Assembly (NCBI GenBank): GCA_035443885.1
Contig: DAOMNO010000003.1
Coordinates: 186,001 to 250,000 of the forward strand
DNA length: 64,000 bases
Direction: 5' to 3'
From: DAOMNO01 sp035443885
GTDB lineage: Bacteria; Planctomycetota; Phycisphaerae; Phycisphaerales; SM1A02
Shown here: one piece after another, positions 52,233-60,973 of the stretch
Layout: each line of letters starts with the position of its first letter
Numbering within the stretch: the stretch's first letter is position 1
Notes under the pieces: model-generated
Seen by the model: the letters and a program-made list of their open reading frames with translations, nothing else
Databases searched by the model: none
What the model was told of the DNA's origin: nothing
Position numbers and translations under genes: made by a program

Positions 52233-52860
52233 CAATGGCCTCAGATTCAATTTCGTACAACTCAGCAAGCTCCGCGACAATTGTGCGAAGCCTTTGCAGG
52301 CAGTGATGCTTTGCCATGTACACCGCTTCCGTTGTCATGCCAAGCCGCTGGGCCACCTGCGCAGCAGCATATCCTTCCAGCGCGTGCATCCTGAACGCGC
52401 GGATGGTTCGCGGCTGAATGCGTCCAGCATCAGGAAGTTCTTGCATCGCGCGCTGCAGCAGAAATCGCTTGCACTCCGCGCGCCAGACATCTTCCGCATC
52501 CTGCTCTGCTGCGGGCATCTGTTCGACCATCGGCGGGACGCTCTCGACGGCCCCCGCCCCAGTGCCGATCTTCTTTGCTCGCGCCTGACGAATATCCGCA
52601 ATCTTGTGGCGGGCGATGGAAAGAATCCACGTGCGCAACCGGCCGCGACTGCGGTCGTAGCGAGTACGGTAGTGAACAAAGAAATCGGTAAGCGTTTCCT
52701 GTGCTGCGTCCGCAGCATCCGAAGCGCTCAATCCGTACCGCTGAGCGAAGCCGATCAGCACCGGCCGGAGACGCGCATCGAACTGGGACCACACCGGATC
52801 GCCTGGATCACGCAGACCCTCAAGCAAGGCGGAAGTCGTTGTGTTCCGTAAAGGCTCCAT
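52216..52860 (-). CDS. ECF-type RNA polymerase sigma factor
   Basis: A 214-residue sigma factor; the start at 52860 (MEPLRN) is likely, with GTG at 52890 an alternative. Region 2 is recognisable (DAADAAQETLTDFFVHYRTRYDRSRGRLRTWILSIARHKIAD), and so is region 4 (FRMHALEGYAAAQVAQRLGMTTEAVYMAKHHCLQRLR). The 17-base overlap with the kinase gene links the two in one operon. Paired ECF sigma factors and Ser/Thr kinases are common in planctomycetes. Confidence 0.9.
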   Translation of the reverse strand: MEPLRNTTTSALLEGLRDPGDPVWSQFDARLRPVLIGFAQRYGLSASDAADAAQETLTDFFVHYRTRYDRSRGRLRTWILSIARHKIADIRQARAKKIGTGAGAVESVPPMVEQMPAAEQDAEDVWRAECKRFLLQRAMQELPDAGRIQPRTIRAFRMHALEGYAAAQVAQRLGMTTEAVYMAKHHCLQRLRTIVAELAELYEIESEAIDGVIG

Positions 52861-52986
52861 GTCGTCCGGCAACCTCCAATCTACGTCCACCGATGAGTAC
52901 GCCTGATGCGAATGGAATGTTCCGCCTTCAGTAGGCTACCACACACGAACGCCACGCATCGCGGGGACTTCGGTAAACTTCTGAAC

Positions 52987-53688
52987 ATGGTCAGCAAGGT
53001 CTATCCAAATCCGGCCGCTGCATTGGAAGGACTCGTCCAAGACGGCATGACGATCGCCGTGGGGGGCTTCGGCCTGTGCGGCATCCCGGAACAGCTCATC
53101 ATTGCCCTGCGAGATACCGGCGCAAAGAACCTCACCGCCGTCTCAAACAACGCGGGCGTCGATGACTGGGGCCTCGGCCTGCTGCTCCAGACGCGGCAGA
53201 TTCGCAAGATGGTCAGCTCGTATGTCGGTGAGAACGCCGAGTTTGAGCGGCAGTACATGGCGGGCGAGCTGGAGCTGGAATTCACCCCTCAAGGGACGCT
53301 GGCGGAGCGACTCCGTGCTGGCGGGGCAGGCATTCCGGGCTTCTACACCAAGACCGGCGTGGGAACGATTGTCGCCGAAGGGAAAGAAACCAAGACCTTC
53401 GACGGAGAAGAGTATGTCCTCGAACGAGGCATCCGAGCCGACCTCGCACTGGTCAAAGCGTGGAAGGCTGATGCGTCCGGTAACCTTGTCTATCGCAAGA
53501 CAGCCAGAAACTTCAACCCCATGGTGGCCACTGCGGGCCGGGTTACAGTCGCCGAAGTCGAGGAAATCGTTGAGATCGGGTCACTTGACCCTGACGAAAT
53601 CCATACACCAGGCATCTTTGTGGATCGCATAGTCAAGACAGTTTCCGAGAAGCGGATTGAACAACGAACAATAACCGAACGCAAATAA
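52987..53688 (+). CDS. 3-oxoacid CoA-transferase subunit A
   Basis: A 233-residue subunit. The start is the ATG at 52987. VQDGMTIAVGGFGLCGIPEQLI, LTAVSNNAGVDDWGLGLLL, MVSSYVGENAEFERQY and PQGTLAERLRAGGAGIPGFYT closely match the ScoA/SCOT alpha subunit. The catalytic Glu resides in the beta subunit, which is absent here: the next gene downstream is unrelated. Function therefore depends on a beta subunit elsewhere in the genome or beyond an assembly error. Confidence 0.93.
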   Translation: MVSKVYPNPAAALEGLVQDGMTIAVGGFGLCGIPEQLIIALRDTGAKNLTAVSNNAGVDDWGLGLLLQTRQIRKMVSSYVGENAEFERQYMAGELELEFTPQGTLAERLRAGGAGIPGFYTKTGVGTIVAEGKETKTFDGEEYVLERGIRADLALVKAWKADASGNLVYRKTARNFNPMVATAGRVTVAEVEEIVEIGSLDPDEIHTPGIFVDRIVKTVSEKRIEQRTITERK

Positions 53689-53935
53689 CCTGTAACGGCT
53701 GGCAAGGCCCATTGGCCCGGGGCGGGAAGCCTTTTACAAACCCATTCCGGCGAGGTGTCGATAGGTCTGGAATCAGAGGCACTTCATTTTCATTTGAGGA
53801 TTCTCTGCCATAAGACGCCGCGATCGGCGTTGATATCCATACCACGGCGACATTGCCGGCCACGAGTTTGACACGCCGATACAAAGAGCCTGTCACCCTC
53901 GTCGTTATCAGGATCTCAGGGAGACTTTTACAGTG

Positions 53936-55309
53936 ATGACCGCACGAACCCATCGATTCCACCGCGTTTCCCGCCTTGCTGCTGTGCTTTGCATGGCTGC
54001 AGCCGGCGCGATGGCCGCCCCCGCTTCCGCCCAGCCGGATACCGGCGGCTTCATCGCCCTCGGTCAACATGACTACCTGCACCGCGACATGGTGATCTTC
54101 GCACAGGGGCTGAACCTTGACGACGGCCAGCGCATGATCGTCGAGAGCCTCTATGAAGACTATCGCGACGCTTTCGACGCAGGCTGGCTGCGCACGCAGG
54201 AGCGATTGAACGAGATTCGCAACTCCGAATCCACCGATCCCAGCGAGGTGCTGAATGCCGTGCTGGCTCCATTCGAGCAGTGGCGCGTGGAGAAGCAGCG
54301 CATCAAGGAGCGCTTTGAGGAGGACGTAAAGGTACTTCTCGGCCCGGAACAGCTTAACCAGTGGGAATCATTTCAGCGACGCATGACACGGGAGAAGACG
54401 CTGCCTCAGGCTCGTCTCTCAGGTGAAAACGTCGATCTCTTCCATGTCGTTCGCGAACTCAATCTCGACGAGCGCGGCAACATGGCTCTTGAGCCTGTGA
54501 TGCAGCAGTATGAAATGGCTATGGAAGAGGCTCTTCGTCGCCGCAACGCCATCATTGAAGAAGGCCATCGCAACCTCTTCGATGCGATCCGCAAGCAGGA
54601 CCCCGCCGCGGGCGTGTCGGGTATGGATCAGCAGATTCAGCGTCGAATTGATGTGCGTAACGTCAACGACCGTTACATCGAAATCATCGCGGGCTATCTG
54701 ACCGAAGCCAAAGCGGCGGACTTCCGGGCCAACGCGCTTGATCGCGGCTATCCGCGGGTCTATCGCATTACGCCTGCGCAGCGCATCTTCCGCGAAGCGC
54801 TCCGCATGACCGGCCTCGACCCCGATGTGAAGCAGGGCATCATCGATCTCAACAATCAGCTCAACACCGAGATGGCATCGCACAACGCGACCATTCTCGA
54901 AGCACTCAGGGATCATGAGCCAAGGGCGCTCAAGAACCAGAGCGACATCTTTGCGGCACGTCAGTCCGGCGAGCGCGTTGAGCGACTGATGGACCCCACG
55001 CACGAGTTGATTCGCGTTCGTGACACACGAGCCAATCAGCTTGTCGAAGAGTTGAAGAACCTGATGGGCGAAGAAGAGTTCGCCAAGCTCCCCGGCTCCT
55101 CACGCTGGCTGGCTGATACAAGCCGCGCCGCGAGCGATCCTGCTCAAGGCGTCGATCGCCTGCATTCGCCGCGTGGCGGAACGCCTGCCCTCGGCCCCAA
55201 TCAGCCGAAGCGCGACGGCAACGTGCGAGAACCCGGCGGACGCGATCAGGTCGATGACCCCAAGGGAAGCGGCGGACGCGAAGCGCCACGAGGCCGAGGG
55301 AATCGCTAA
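53936..55309 (+). CDS. Secreted helical protein of unknown function
   Basis: A 457-residue product (start ATG 53936; a GTG at 53933 gives better spacing to AGGGAG). Residues 1-35 are a signal peptide. The rest is mostly long charged helices (EQWRVEKQRIKERFEEDV, QQYEMAMEEALRRRNAIIEEG, NDRYIEIIAGYLTEAKAADF) in repeated segments that recall Spy/CpxP-like LTxxQ proteins. The C-terminus is Gly/Pro/Asp-rich (GGREAPRGRGNR). It may be a periplasmic chaperone-like or structural protein. It precedes the secretion operon. Confidence 0.65.
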   Translation: MTARTHRFHRVSRLAAVLCMAAAGAMAAPASAQPDTGGFIALGQHDYLHRDMVIFAQGLNLDDGQRMIVESLYEDYRDAFDAGWLRTQERLNEIRNSESTDPSEVLNAVLAPFEQWRVEKQRIKERFEEDVKVLLGPEQLNQWESFQRRMTREKTLPQARLSGENVDLFHVVRELNLDERGNMALEPVMQQYEMAMEEALRRRNAIIEEGHRNLFDAIRKQDPAAGVSGMDQQIQRRIDVRNVNDRYIEIIAGYLTEAKAADFRANALDRGYPRVYRITPAQRIFREALRMTGLDPDVKQGIIDLNNQLNTEMASHNATILEALRDHEPRALKNQSDIFAARQSGERVERLMDPTHELIRVRDTRANQLVEELKNLMGEEEFAKLPGSSRWLADTSRAASDPAQGVDRLHSPRGGTPALGPNQPKRDGNVREPGGRDQVDDPKGSGGREAPRGRGNR

Positions 55310-55320
55310 CGCCTCTTTGC

Positions 55321-55340
55321 ACAGTCAGGCGGCTGACTGT
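55321..55340 (+). terminator. Short hairpin after the 53936 gene
   Basis: ACAGTCA-GGCGGC-TGACTGT is a perfect 7-bp stem 11 bases after the stop, followed by ATT. It is a plausible weak terminator. Confidence 0.45.
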
Positions 55341-55353
55341 ATTCAAGCATCAC

Positions 55354-55381
55354 GCCGCCGGGCCAAGTGAGGTCCGGCGGC
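55354..55381 (+). terminator. Second hairpin before gspE
   Basis: GCCGCCGG (55354-55361) and CCGGCGGC (55374-55381) form a perfect 8-bp stem with a 12-base loop. It argues that gspE translation starts after it, and it may terminate the upstream transcript. Confidence 0.45.
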
Positions 55382-55402
55382 TTAGAAACGGAAGACTCGA
55401 TC

Positions 55403-57070
55403 GTGCCCATCAGCCCAGAAGACATGACCGCATCCGTCTCCGATGAGGCGATCGCAGCACACACGAACAACGGCATCAAGAGCGATGCTTCCATCTCCGC
55501 CGGCGGCGAAGAAGATGCTCTGCGTCAACGTTGCGCACTGCTCGGCATCGAATGGTGCCCACAAGCGCCCAAGGCCTCCGCTGATGCCGTCTCGCTGATC
55601 TCCGCAGACCTCGCTGTTCGCCTTCGTGTCGTACCCGTTCGCCTCGAAGGCAATCGTCTTGTCGTCGCGATGCTCGACCCGCTCGACATCGCCTCGGCCG
55701 ATGAAATTGGCACGCTCGTCGGCCGCCCCATCACGCGAATCGGCCTGCCGAAAAAAGCGTTTTCCGAACTCATGCGCGAACACTACGGCACGACCGCCGA
55801 GCGCATGGCGGAATCGCTCGCCGGTGATGCTGGCGACACGACCGATCTGGAACACAATTTCGACGCTGTTGAAGCAGACGACCTGCACCGCATGGCGGAG
55901 CAGCCGACGCTCATCAACCTCGTCAACCTGCTCTTGCTCGAAGCGATTCAGCAGCGCACAAGCGACGTGCACATTGAGCCGTTCGAGAACGAACTGAAAG
56001 TCAAGTATCGCATTGACGGCGTGCTCATTGAACAGCCGCCACCGCCCAAGCATTTGCAGCCGGCGCTCATCGGCCGCATCAAGATCATGAGCGGCATGAA
56101 CATTGCGGAGCGTTATGTGCCGCAGGACGGCCACATCACACTGCGCTTTGAAGGCCGCAAGGTCGATATCCGCGTCTCCACCGTTCCCACGCTCTACGGC
56201 GAATCGGTGGTCATGCGTATCCTCGACAAGAGCCAGCTTCCGCTGGACCTGATTTCACTCGGCATGAAAGAGCCGATGCGCAAGGCGATCGACAAACTCA
56301 TCGCCAAACCTCACGGCCTCGTGCTCGTTACAGGCCCAACTGGTTCAGGCAAAACCACGACACTCTACGCAGCGCTTTCTAAGCTTTACGACCCGCGCAA
56401 GAAGATCATCACGATTGAAGACCCGGTCGAGTATGAACTGTCTGGCATCAATCAGATTCCGGTGAACCCGAAGCGAGGCCTCACATTCGCCACCGGTCTG
56501 CGCCACATTCTGCGACAGGACCCGGACGTGATCTTCGTCGGCGAAGTTCGTGACGCGGAAACCGCGGAGATTTCCATTCGTTCCGCGCTCACGGGCCACT
56601 TGATCTTCTCCACGCTGCACACGAACGACGCTGTCAGCTCCATCGGCCGACTCATCGACATGGGCGTTGAGCCTTACCTCGTCGCCTCGGTCATTGAAGG
56701 CGTGCTGGCCCAGCGACTTGGTCGCCGCATCTGCGAAGGTTGCAAGACGCATATTCCCATGCGCGAAGATGTCGCGCACCGTCTGGCTCCTGCGGAGCTC
56801 GCGCGATTCGGCGGCAAAGAGTGGATCGGCCGAGGGTGCGACAAGTGCAACGGCTCAGGCCAGTACGGCCGCGTGGGCTATTTCGAATTGCTCCTCATCA
56901 CGCCGCCTGTTCGTCGTGCGATCTCGGAAAATCGCCCCGCTGCTGAACTGGCTGCGCTGCTTGGCGACAGCTACAAGACCATGCGACAGGAAGGCATGGA
57001 AAAGGCTGCGGAAGGCGTAACAACGATTGAAGAAGTGCTCCGTGCAACGCAGGATGCGGATGACGTATAA
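55403..57070 (+). CDS. gspE: Type II secretion/type IV pilus assembly ATPase GspE/PilB
   Basis: A GTG at 55403, with GGAAG 8 bases upstream, gives 555 residues. A GTG at 55367 is inside a hairpin, and an ATG at 55424 is a further option. The order is an MSHEN-like N-terminal domain, then SDVHIEPF, Walker A GPTGSGKTT, the Asp box IITIEDPVEYELSGINQIPVNPKRGLTF, Walker B RHILRQDPDVIFVGEVRD and the His box TGHLIFSTLHTNDA. A four-cysteine zinc motif follows (CEGCKTH ... CDKCNGSGQYGRVGYFE). It powers pseudopilus assembly. Confidence 0.95.
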   Translation: MPISPEDMTASVSDEAIAAHTNNGIKSDASISAGGEEDALRQRCALLGIEWCPQAPKASADAVSLISADLAVRLRVVPVRLEGNRLVVAMLDPLDIASADEIGTLVGRPITRIGLPKKAFSELMREHYGTTAERMAESLAGDAGDTTDLEHNFDAVEADDLHRMAEQPTLINLVNLLLLEAIQQRTSDVHIEPFENELKVKYRIDGVLIEQPPPPKHLQPALIGRIKIMSGMNIAERYVPQDGHITLRFEGRKVDIRVSTVPTLYGESVVMRILDKSQLPLDLISLGMKEPMRKAIDKLIAKPHGLVLVTGPTGSGKTTTLYAALSKLYDPRKKIITIEDPVEYELSGINQIPVNPKRGLTFATGLRHILRQDPDVIFVGEVRDAETAEISIRSALTGHLIFSTLHTNDAVSSIGRLIDMGVEPYLVASVIEGVLAQRLGRRICEGCKTHIPMREDVAHRLAPAELARFGGKEWIGRGCDKCNGSGQYGRVGYFELLLITPPVRRAISENRPAAELAALLGDSYKTMRQEGMEKAAEGVTTIEEVLRATQDADDV

Positions 57071-57122
57071 GTGTTTTTGCAAAGCGTCGTGGTGATCGCG
57101 CGTTTATTGTTCAGTGTTCTCT

Positions 57123-58406
57123 ATGCCGAGTTTTCTCTACCAAAGCCTGACTTCCAACGGCCAGACTCGAACCGGCGTCATCGTCGCGAATGATCGCAGC
57201 GATGCCGTGCGCCAGTTGCTCAGCCGAGGCGAGACGGCGACACGCCTTGAGGCGGAAGCAACGCCGAACGGCAAAGCGAAGACGCCCGCGCGTCGTATGC
57301 CCGCTCGCGATCAGGCTCCTTCCGCCCCGGTCTTCTCGCTGGCGGCGCTGGGGATCGGAGGCAAACCGACGCTCAGCCGTTCGGATATGGCCACGCTCAT
57401 GCGCGAACTCGCTACAGCGATTGAAGCGGGCCTTCCGCTCATGCAATCGCTGCGAACGGTGCGCAAGCAGGCCGCCGGCCGCGGAATGCCGGTCATTCTC
57501 GATCACCTCATCGAGCGCGTCGAAGCAGGCGATACGCTGCACAAAGCCGCTCGCGATTACGGACCGCCATTCGACGACATGGTGCTCGGCATGTTGCGCG
57601 CTGCGGATGCCTCAGGCGAGATGAGCACGGTGCTGCATCAGCTTGCCGATCTTCTCGAACGCTCGCTTGAGCTTCGCAGAGAAGTCATGGGCGCCACGTT
57701 CTACCCAATGCTCGTGGCTGGCCTGATCGCCATCAGCGCCGTGATTCTCGTAACAGTGCTGGTGCCGAATCTCATCGGGCCGCTTACTGAAGGCCACGCG
57801 TTTGAACTGCCCTGGCCCACCGTGGTTGTTCTCGGCGTGGCGGAGTTCCTCAAAGCCTACTGGTTCTACTGCCTGCTCGCCCTTGCGCTGATTTGGTTCG
57901 GCTGGCGAGCGTGGATCAAAGTGCCCGCGAACCGATTCAAGTTTGATTTACTCAAGCTGCGCACACCTGTGCTCGGGCGTCTGCTGCGCGACGTGGCGGT
58001 GGCGCGATTCACGCGAACGCTCGGCACGCTCACCAGCGCGGGACTGCCGATTCTTGATGCACTCCGCATTACGCAGCAGACGCTGGTCAACCGCGCCATG
58101 ATGGCCGCGCTCGATGAAGTGCAGGAGAAAGTAACCAGCGGTAAGTCACTCGCAGACCCGCTCGAACGCTCCGGCCTGTTTCCGCCGCTGCTTGTGCAGG
58201 TCGTAAACCTCGGCGAGCGGTCGGGTCGGCTGGAATCCATGCTCATGCACGCGGCCACGGCATTCGATCGTCAAGTCAACGTTTCACTCAAGCTGTTCAC
58301 GAAGGCTCTTCCGCCGTTTCTCCTTGTCCTCATGGCATCCGTTGCGGGCTTCGTGCTCGCGGCGATTCTTCTTCCGCTGCTTCAACTGCAAACATTGGTC
58401 AACTGA
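57123..58406 (+). CDS. gspF: Type II secretion inner-membrane protein GspF
   Basis: A 427-residue platform protein. The start is the ATG at 57123 (MPSFLYQS). Two homologous cytoplasmic halves each end in transmembrane helices; helices lie near 190-215, 240-262 and 400-422. MATLMRELATAIEAGLPLMQSLRT and FTRTLGTLTSAGLPILDALRITQQTL are the paired family motifs. It couples the GspE ATPase to the pseudopilus. Confidence 0.94.
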   Translation: MPSFLYQSLTSNGQTRTGVIVANDRSDAVRQLLSRGETATRLEAEATPNGKAKTPARRMPARDQAPSAPVFSLAALGIGGKPTLSRSDMATLMRELATAIEAGLPLMQSLRTVRKQAAGRGMPVILDHLIERVEAGDTLHKAARDYGPPFDDMVLGMLRAADASGEMSTVLHQLADLLERSLELRREVMGATFYPMLVAGLIAISAVILVTVLVPNLIGPLTEGHAFELPWPTVVVLGVAEFLKAYWFYCLLALALIWFGWRAWIKVPANRFKFDLLKLRTPVLGRLLRDVAVARFTRTLGTLTSAGLPILDALRITQQTLVNRAMMAALDEVQEKVTSGKSLADPLERSGLFPPLLVQVVNLGERSGRLESMLMHAATAFDRQVNVSLKLFTKALPPFLLVLMASVAGFVLAAILLPLLQLQTLVN

Positions 58407-58445
58407 CGGGGGCTTCGTCGCCCTGGCTCTTGATGGGAACTCGAC

Positions 58446-58865
58446 ATGAACGCAACACAATACAAGACACGCCGACCCGCCCGCCGCACGGCTCGCCGCG
58501 GCTTCACGCTCCTTGAAATCATCGTCGTCGTTGTCATCATCGCACTGCTGGCAACGATGGTCGCACCGCGATTGTTCGACAACATCGGCCGCTCGCGTGT
58601 GCGCGTCGCTACCAGTGGCGTGGCCAGCATCGCACAGCAGGTGCGCATCTACATGAGCGATGAGAATCTGTCGCGCCTGCCCAACAACTTCAACCTGAAC
58701 GCGCTGGTGCCGAAGTACCTGCGCGCGAAGGACCTCATCGACCCGTGGGGCAACCCGTTTGTCATCATCATCCCGGGCGACGAGAACCCGGACTTCGACA
58801 TCGTCTCCTTCGGCGCGGACGGTGTGCCGGGCGGCGACGGCGAAGACGCCGACATCGTGAACTGA
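58446..58865 (+). CDS. gspG: Major pseudopilin GspG
   Basis: A 139-residue pseudopilin. The leader ends RRGFTLLEIIVVVVIIALLATMVAPRL (Gly cleavage site, Glu at +5). The C-terminus has the GspG calcium-site pattern DPWGNPFVIIIP and FGADGVPGGDGEDADIVN. GspG is the main component of the type II secretion pseudopilus. It lies 39 bases after gspF. Confidence 0.95.
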   Translation: MNATQYKTRRPARRTARRGFTLLEIIVVVVIIALLATMVAPRLFDNIGRSRVRVATSGVASIAQQVRIYMSDENLSRLPNNFNLNALVPKYLRAKDLIDPWGNPFVIIIPGDENPDFDIVSFGADGVPGGDGEDADIVN

Positions 58866-58876
58866 TCGCAACTTTC

Positions 58877-59458
58877 ATGCTTCGCATCAGGCGTCCATCC
58901 AGAATCGCACGCGGCTTCAGCCTCATCGAGTTGATCGTGGTCATCGCGATCCTCGCGATCCTGGCGACTATGACGGTGCCGCGCCTGCTTGGCAATCAGG
59001 ACCGCCAGTTCCGCGCAACGTGCGATCAGGTGGCGGACATGCTCACGATGTACGCCCGTCGCGATAGTCTCGCGGAGAAGCCGATCGGCCTGATGTACGA
59101 CGAAGCCCGCCGCTGGCTCATCGTTACCGTGTACGACATGGAACAGGGCAGCGAGAGTAAAGCCTACGACTGGCGATGGGATCGGTACATTCAGCCGGTC
59201 AAGTTGCCCGATTTCGTTCACCTGGGCGAAGTGCGAATCGACGGCTCGCGCGTGGACATCACCAACTGGCCGTATCGCAGTCGACCCGGACACGAGCGGC
59301 CGATGATTGAAATCGTCCTCGATGGGCCGGAAGAATCCATCACGATCGCGCTGGCCTCGTATGCCGTTACACCCCGCCAGTTTCGCGACGGCGCATCAGC
59401 GAACTTCCCCATGCCGATTGATCTGAACGCCGCTGGGCAGATGAGAGAGGATTGGTAA
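58877..59458 (+). CDS. Minor pseudopilin GspH-like
   Basis: A 193-residue pseudopilin. The start is the ATG at 58877. The leader is short, and the N-terminal helix ARGFSLIELIVVIAILAILATMTVPRLLG follows, with Glu at +5. Its C-terminal domain is beta-rich and unrelated at motif level to GspG, which fits GspH/FimT-like minor pseudopilins. It lies 11 bases after gspG and overlaps the next gene by 1 base (taATG). Confidence 0.8.
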   Translation: MLRIRRPSRIARGFSLIELIVVIAILAILATMTVPRLLGNQDRQFRATCDQVADMLTMYARRDSLAEKPIGLMYDEARRWLIVTVYDMEQGSESKAYDWRWDRYIQPVKLPDFVHLGEVRIDGSRVDITNWPYRSRPGHERPMIEIVLDGPEESITIALASYAVTPRQFRDGASANFPMPIDLNAAGQMREDW

Positions 59459-59937
59459 TGCTGTACCTCGTGCGACGAAGAACGGCTCCCAACCGGCGTG
59501 GCATGGCACTGCTGGATGTCATCGTGGGCACCGTGATGCTCGGCATCGGTCTTGCGGTCGTCGTCTCCATCAGCAGCCGATCGCTGGCCGGGCAGCGTGA
59601 CGGCGAGATGCGCATGGTCGCCACCTGGCTCGCAGACGAACTGCTTTCGATGGTGCTTGTCGAAGGCCCTGTCGATTACCGCAAACTCTACGACCTCAAT
59701 GGCAGTTTTTATCCGCCGTTCGAGGACTACGCTTTTGACATCACCATCGAAGACATCGGCATCGGCCAGCCGTTCCGCGTTACAGCGAAAGTCAGTTGGC
59801 TCACGGGCCGTGCCGTGCAATCAATCGAAGTGCAGGCCTACATCGCCGAACGCGGCGGCGATCCGTTTGAGCCTCGCGCACCGAAGGAATGGCTTGATCG
59901 CGAAGGCCGACATTATGAAAGGCTCTTCGGTGAATAA
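59458..59937 (+). CDS. Minor pseudopilin GspI-like, Asp at +5
   Basis: A 159-residue pseudopilin. The start at 59458 overlaps the previous stop (TAATG). The N-terminal signal is NRRGMALLDVIVGTVMLGIGLAVVV. The usual Glu at +5 is replaced by Asp, which is rare and may affect assembly or methylation. The rest fits GspI (short, beta-rich, DGEMRMVATWLADELL). Its 3' end overlaps the gspJ-like gene if that gene starts at 59915. Confidence 0.78.
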   Translation: MLYLVRRRTAPNRRGMALLDVIVGTVMLGIGLAVVVSISSRSLAGQRDGEMRMVATWLADELLSMVLVEGPVDYRKLYDLNGSFYPPFEDYAFDITIEDIGIGQPFRVTAKVSWLTGRAVQSIEVQAYIAERGGDPFEPRAPKEWLDREGRHYERLFGE

Positions 59938-60973
59938 CCTGATGCGTCATCACAGCTCGCGGCGGGGCTTCACGCTTGTTGAAGTTGTGCTCGCTGCCGT
60001 CATCACCGCGTTCGTGCTGGGCAGCCTCACCGTGAGCCTGGGAAGCCTCAGCCGCGCAAAAGACAGCAGCAAGACGCGGCTCGACGCGCATCTTCGCGCG
60101 GATGCAGCTCTCAACATGATCCGACGCGATCTGGCGTCCGTGGTGCGCCACGAAGACCTGTTCTGGGTCAAGATGGTTATTCGCAGCAACTCGACACCTT
60201 CGCCGCTCGGCGATCTCGACCGCGATGAAATCATGGTCTTCAACACGCGATTGCGGTTGATGCAGGACATCGACTTCAACGGTGAAGGCATGCAGTACGA
60301 AACGCAGTACCGCATTGCAGAACACGCAGGCGCGCCAATGCTCTGGCAGCGACGTGATCCGGTGCCTGATCAATACCCGCTGGCGGGCGGCGTCGCCACG
60401 CCGGTGGTCGAAGGCCTGCTCGCGCTGCGCATCGAAGCCTACGACGGGTATCAGTGGTTCCGCACGTGGGACTCTGACGATCACGGCCTGCCTCTTGCCA
60501 TTCGCATCACACTCATGGCCAGCGGTCATCGCAACGGCGAAGACCTGTACACCGCACCGACTGCAATCCTGCGCACCGTCGTTCCAATCGACCGTGTCAT
60601 TCCGCCGGCGGATAACTTCAGGCCCGATGAAGACGAAGAAGAGGAAGAGCTTGAAGACGTTTCCGACCCTGAAGCTGAAGCACTGAACCAGATGCAGCAG
60701 CAGCCCGGCGGCTTGGGTAACAGGCCTGGTGGTGGCCCCGGCGGTCGCCCCGGCGATGGCACAGGCGGACGACCTGGCGATGGCGGACGACCCGGCGATG
60801 GCGGACGGCCTGGCGCAGGAGACGGTGGACGACCCGGCGGTGGTGGCGGCGCGGGCGGGCGACCGGGCGGCCGCCCCAGTGCGAATCCAAATGCTGGCGG
60901 CGGCGGAAGCGGCGGCGGCAACAGCGGCGTCCCGCAGCAGCGACCGGGCGGGCGCCCAGGGAGGCCGCAATGA
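59915..60973 (+). CDS. Minor pseudopilin GspJ-like with a Gly/Arg/Pro/Asp repeat tail
   Basis: A 352-residue protein if it starts at the ATG at 59915, which has GAAGG 8 bases upstream; ATG 59942 gives a shorter leader. The N-terminal helix RRGFTLVEVVLAAVITAFVLGSLTV is a normal prepilin signal. The GspJ-like core is residues about 30-230. After an acidic stretch (DEDEEEEELEDVSDPEAE) the last about 100 residues are RPGDGG/GGRPGG repeats, unusual for a pseudopilin. It overlaps gspK by 4 bases. Confidence 0.8.
   Translation: MKGSSVNNLMRHHSSRRGFTLVEVVLAAVITAFVLGSLTVSLGSLSRAKDSSKTRLDAHLRADAALNMIRRDLASVVRHEDLFWVKMVIRSNSTPSPLGDLDRDEIMVFNTRLRLMQDIDFNGEGMQYETQYRIAEHAGAPMLWQRRDPVPDQYPLAGGVATPVVEGLLALRIEAYDGYQWFRTWDSDDHGLPLAIRITLMASGHRNGEDLYTAPTAILRTVVPIDRVIPPADNFRPDEDEEEEELEDVSDPEAEALNQMQQQPGGLGNRPGGGPGGRPGDGTGGRPGDGGRPGDGGRPGAGDGGRPGGGGGAGGRPGGRPSANPNAGGGGSGGGNSGVPQQRPGGRPGRPQ
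60720..60965 (+). repeat. Low-complexity repeat coding for the RPGDGG tail
   Basis: Imperfect tandem copies of about 18 bases encode GRPGDG-type units. The unit length drifts, and the copies are GC-rich. It lies wholly inside the gspJ-like gene and could be expansion-prone. Confidence 0.65.
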
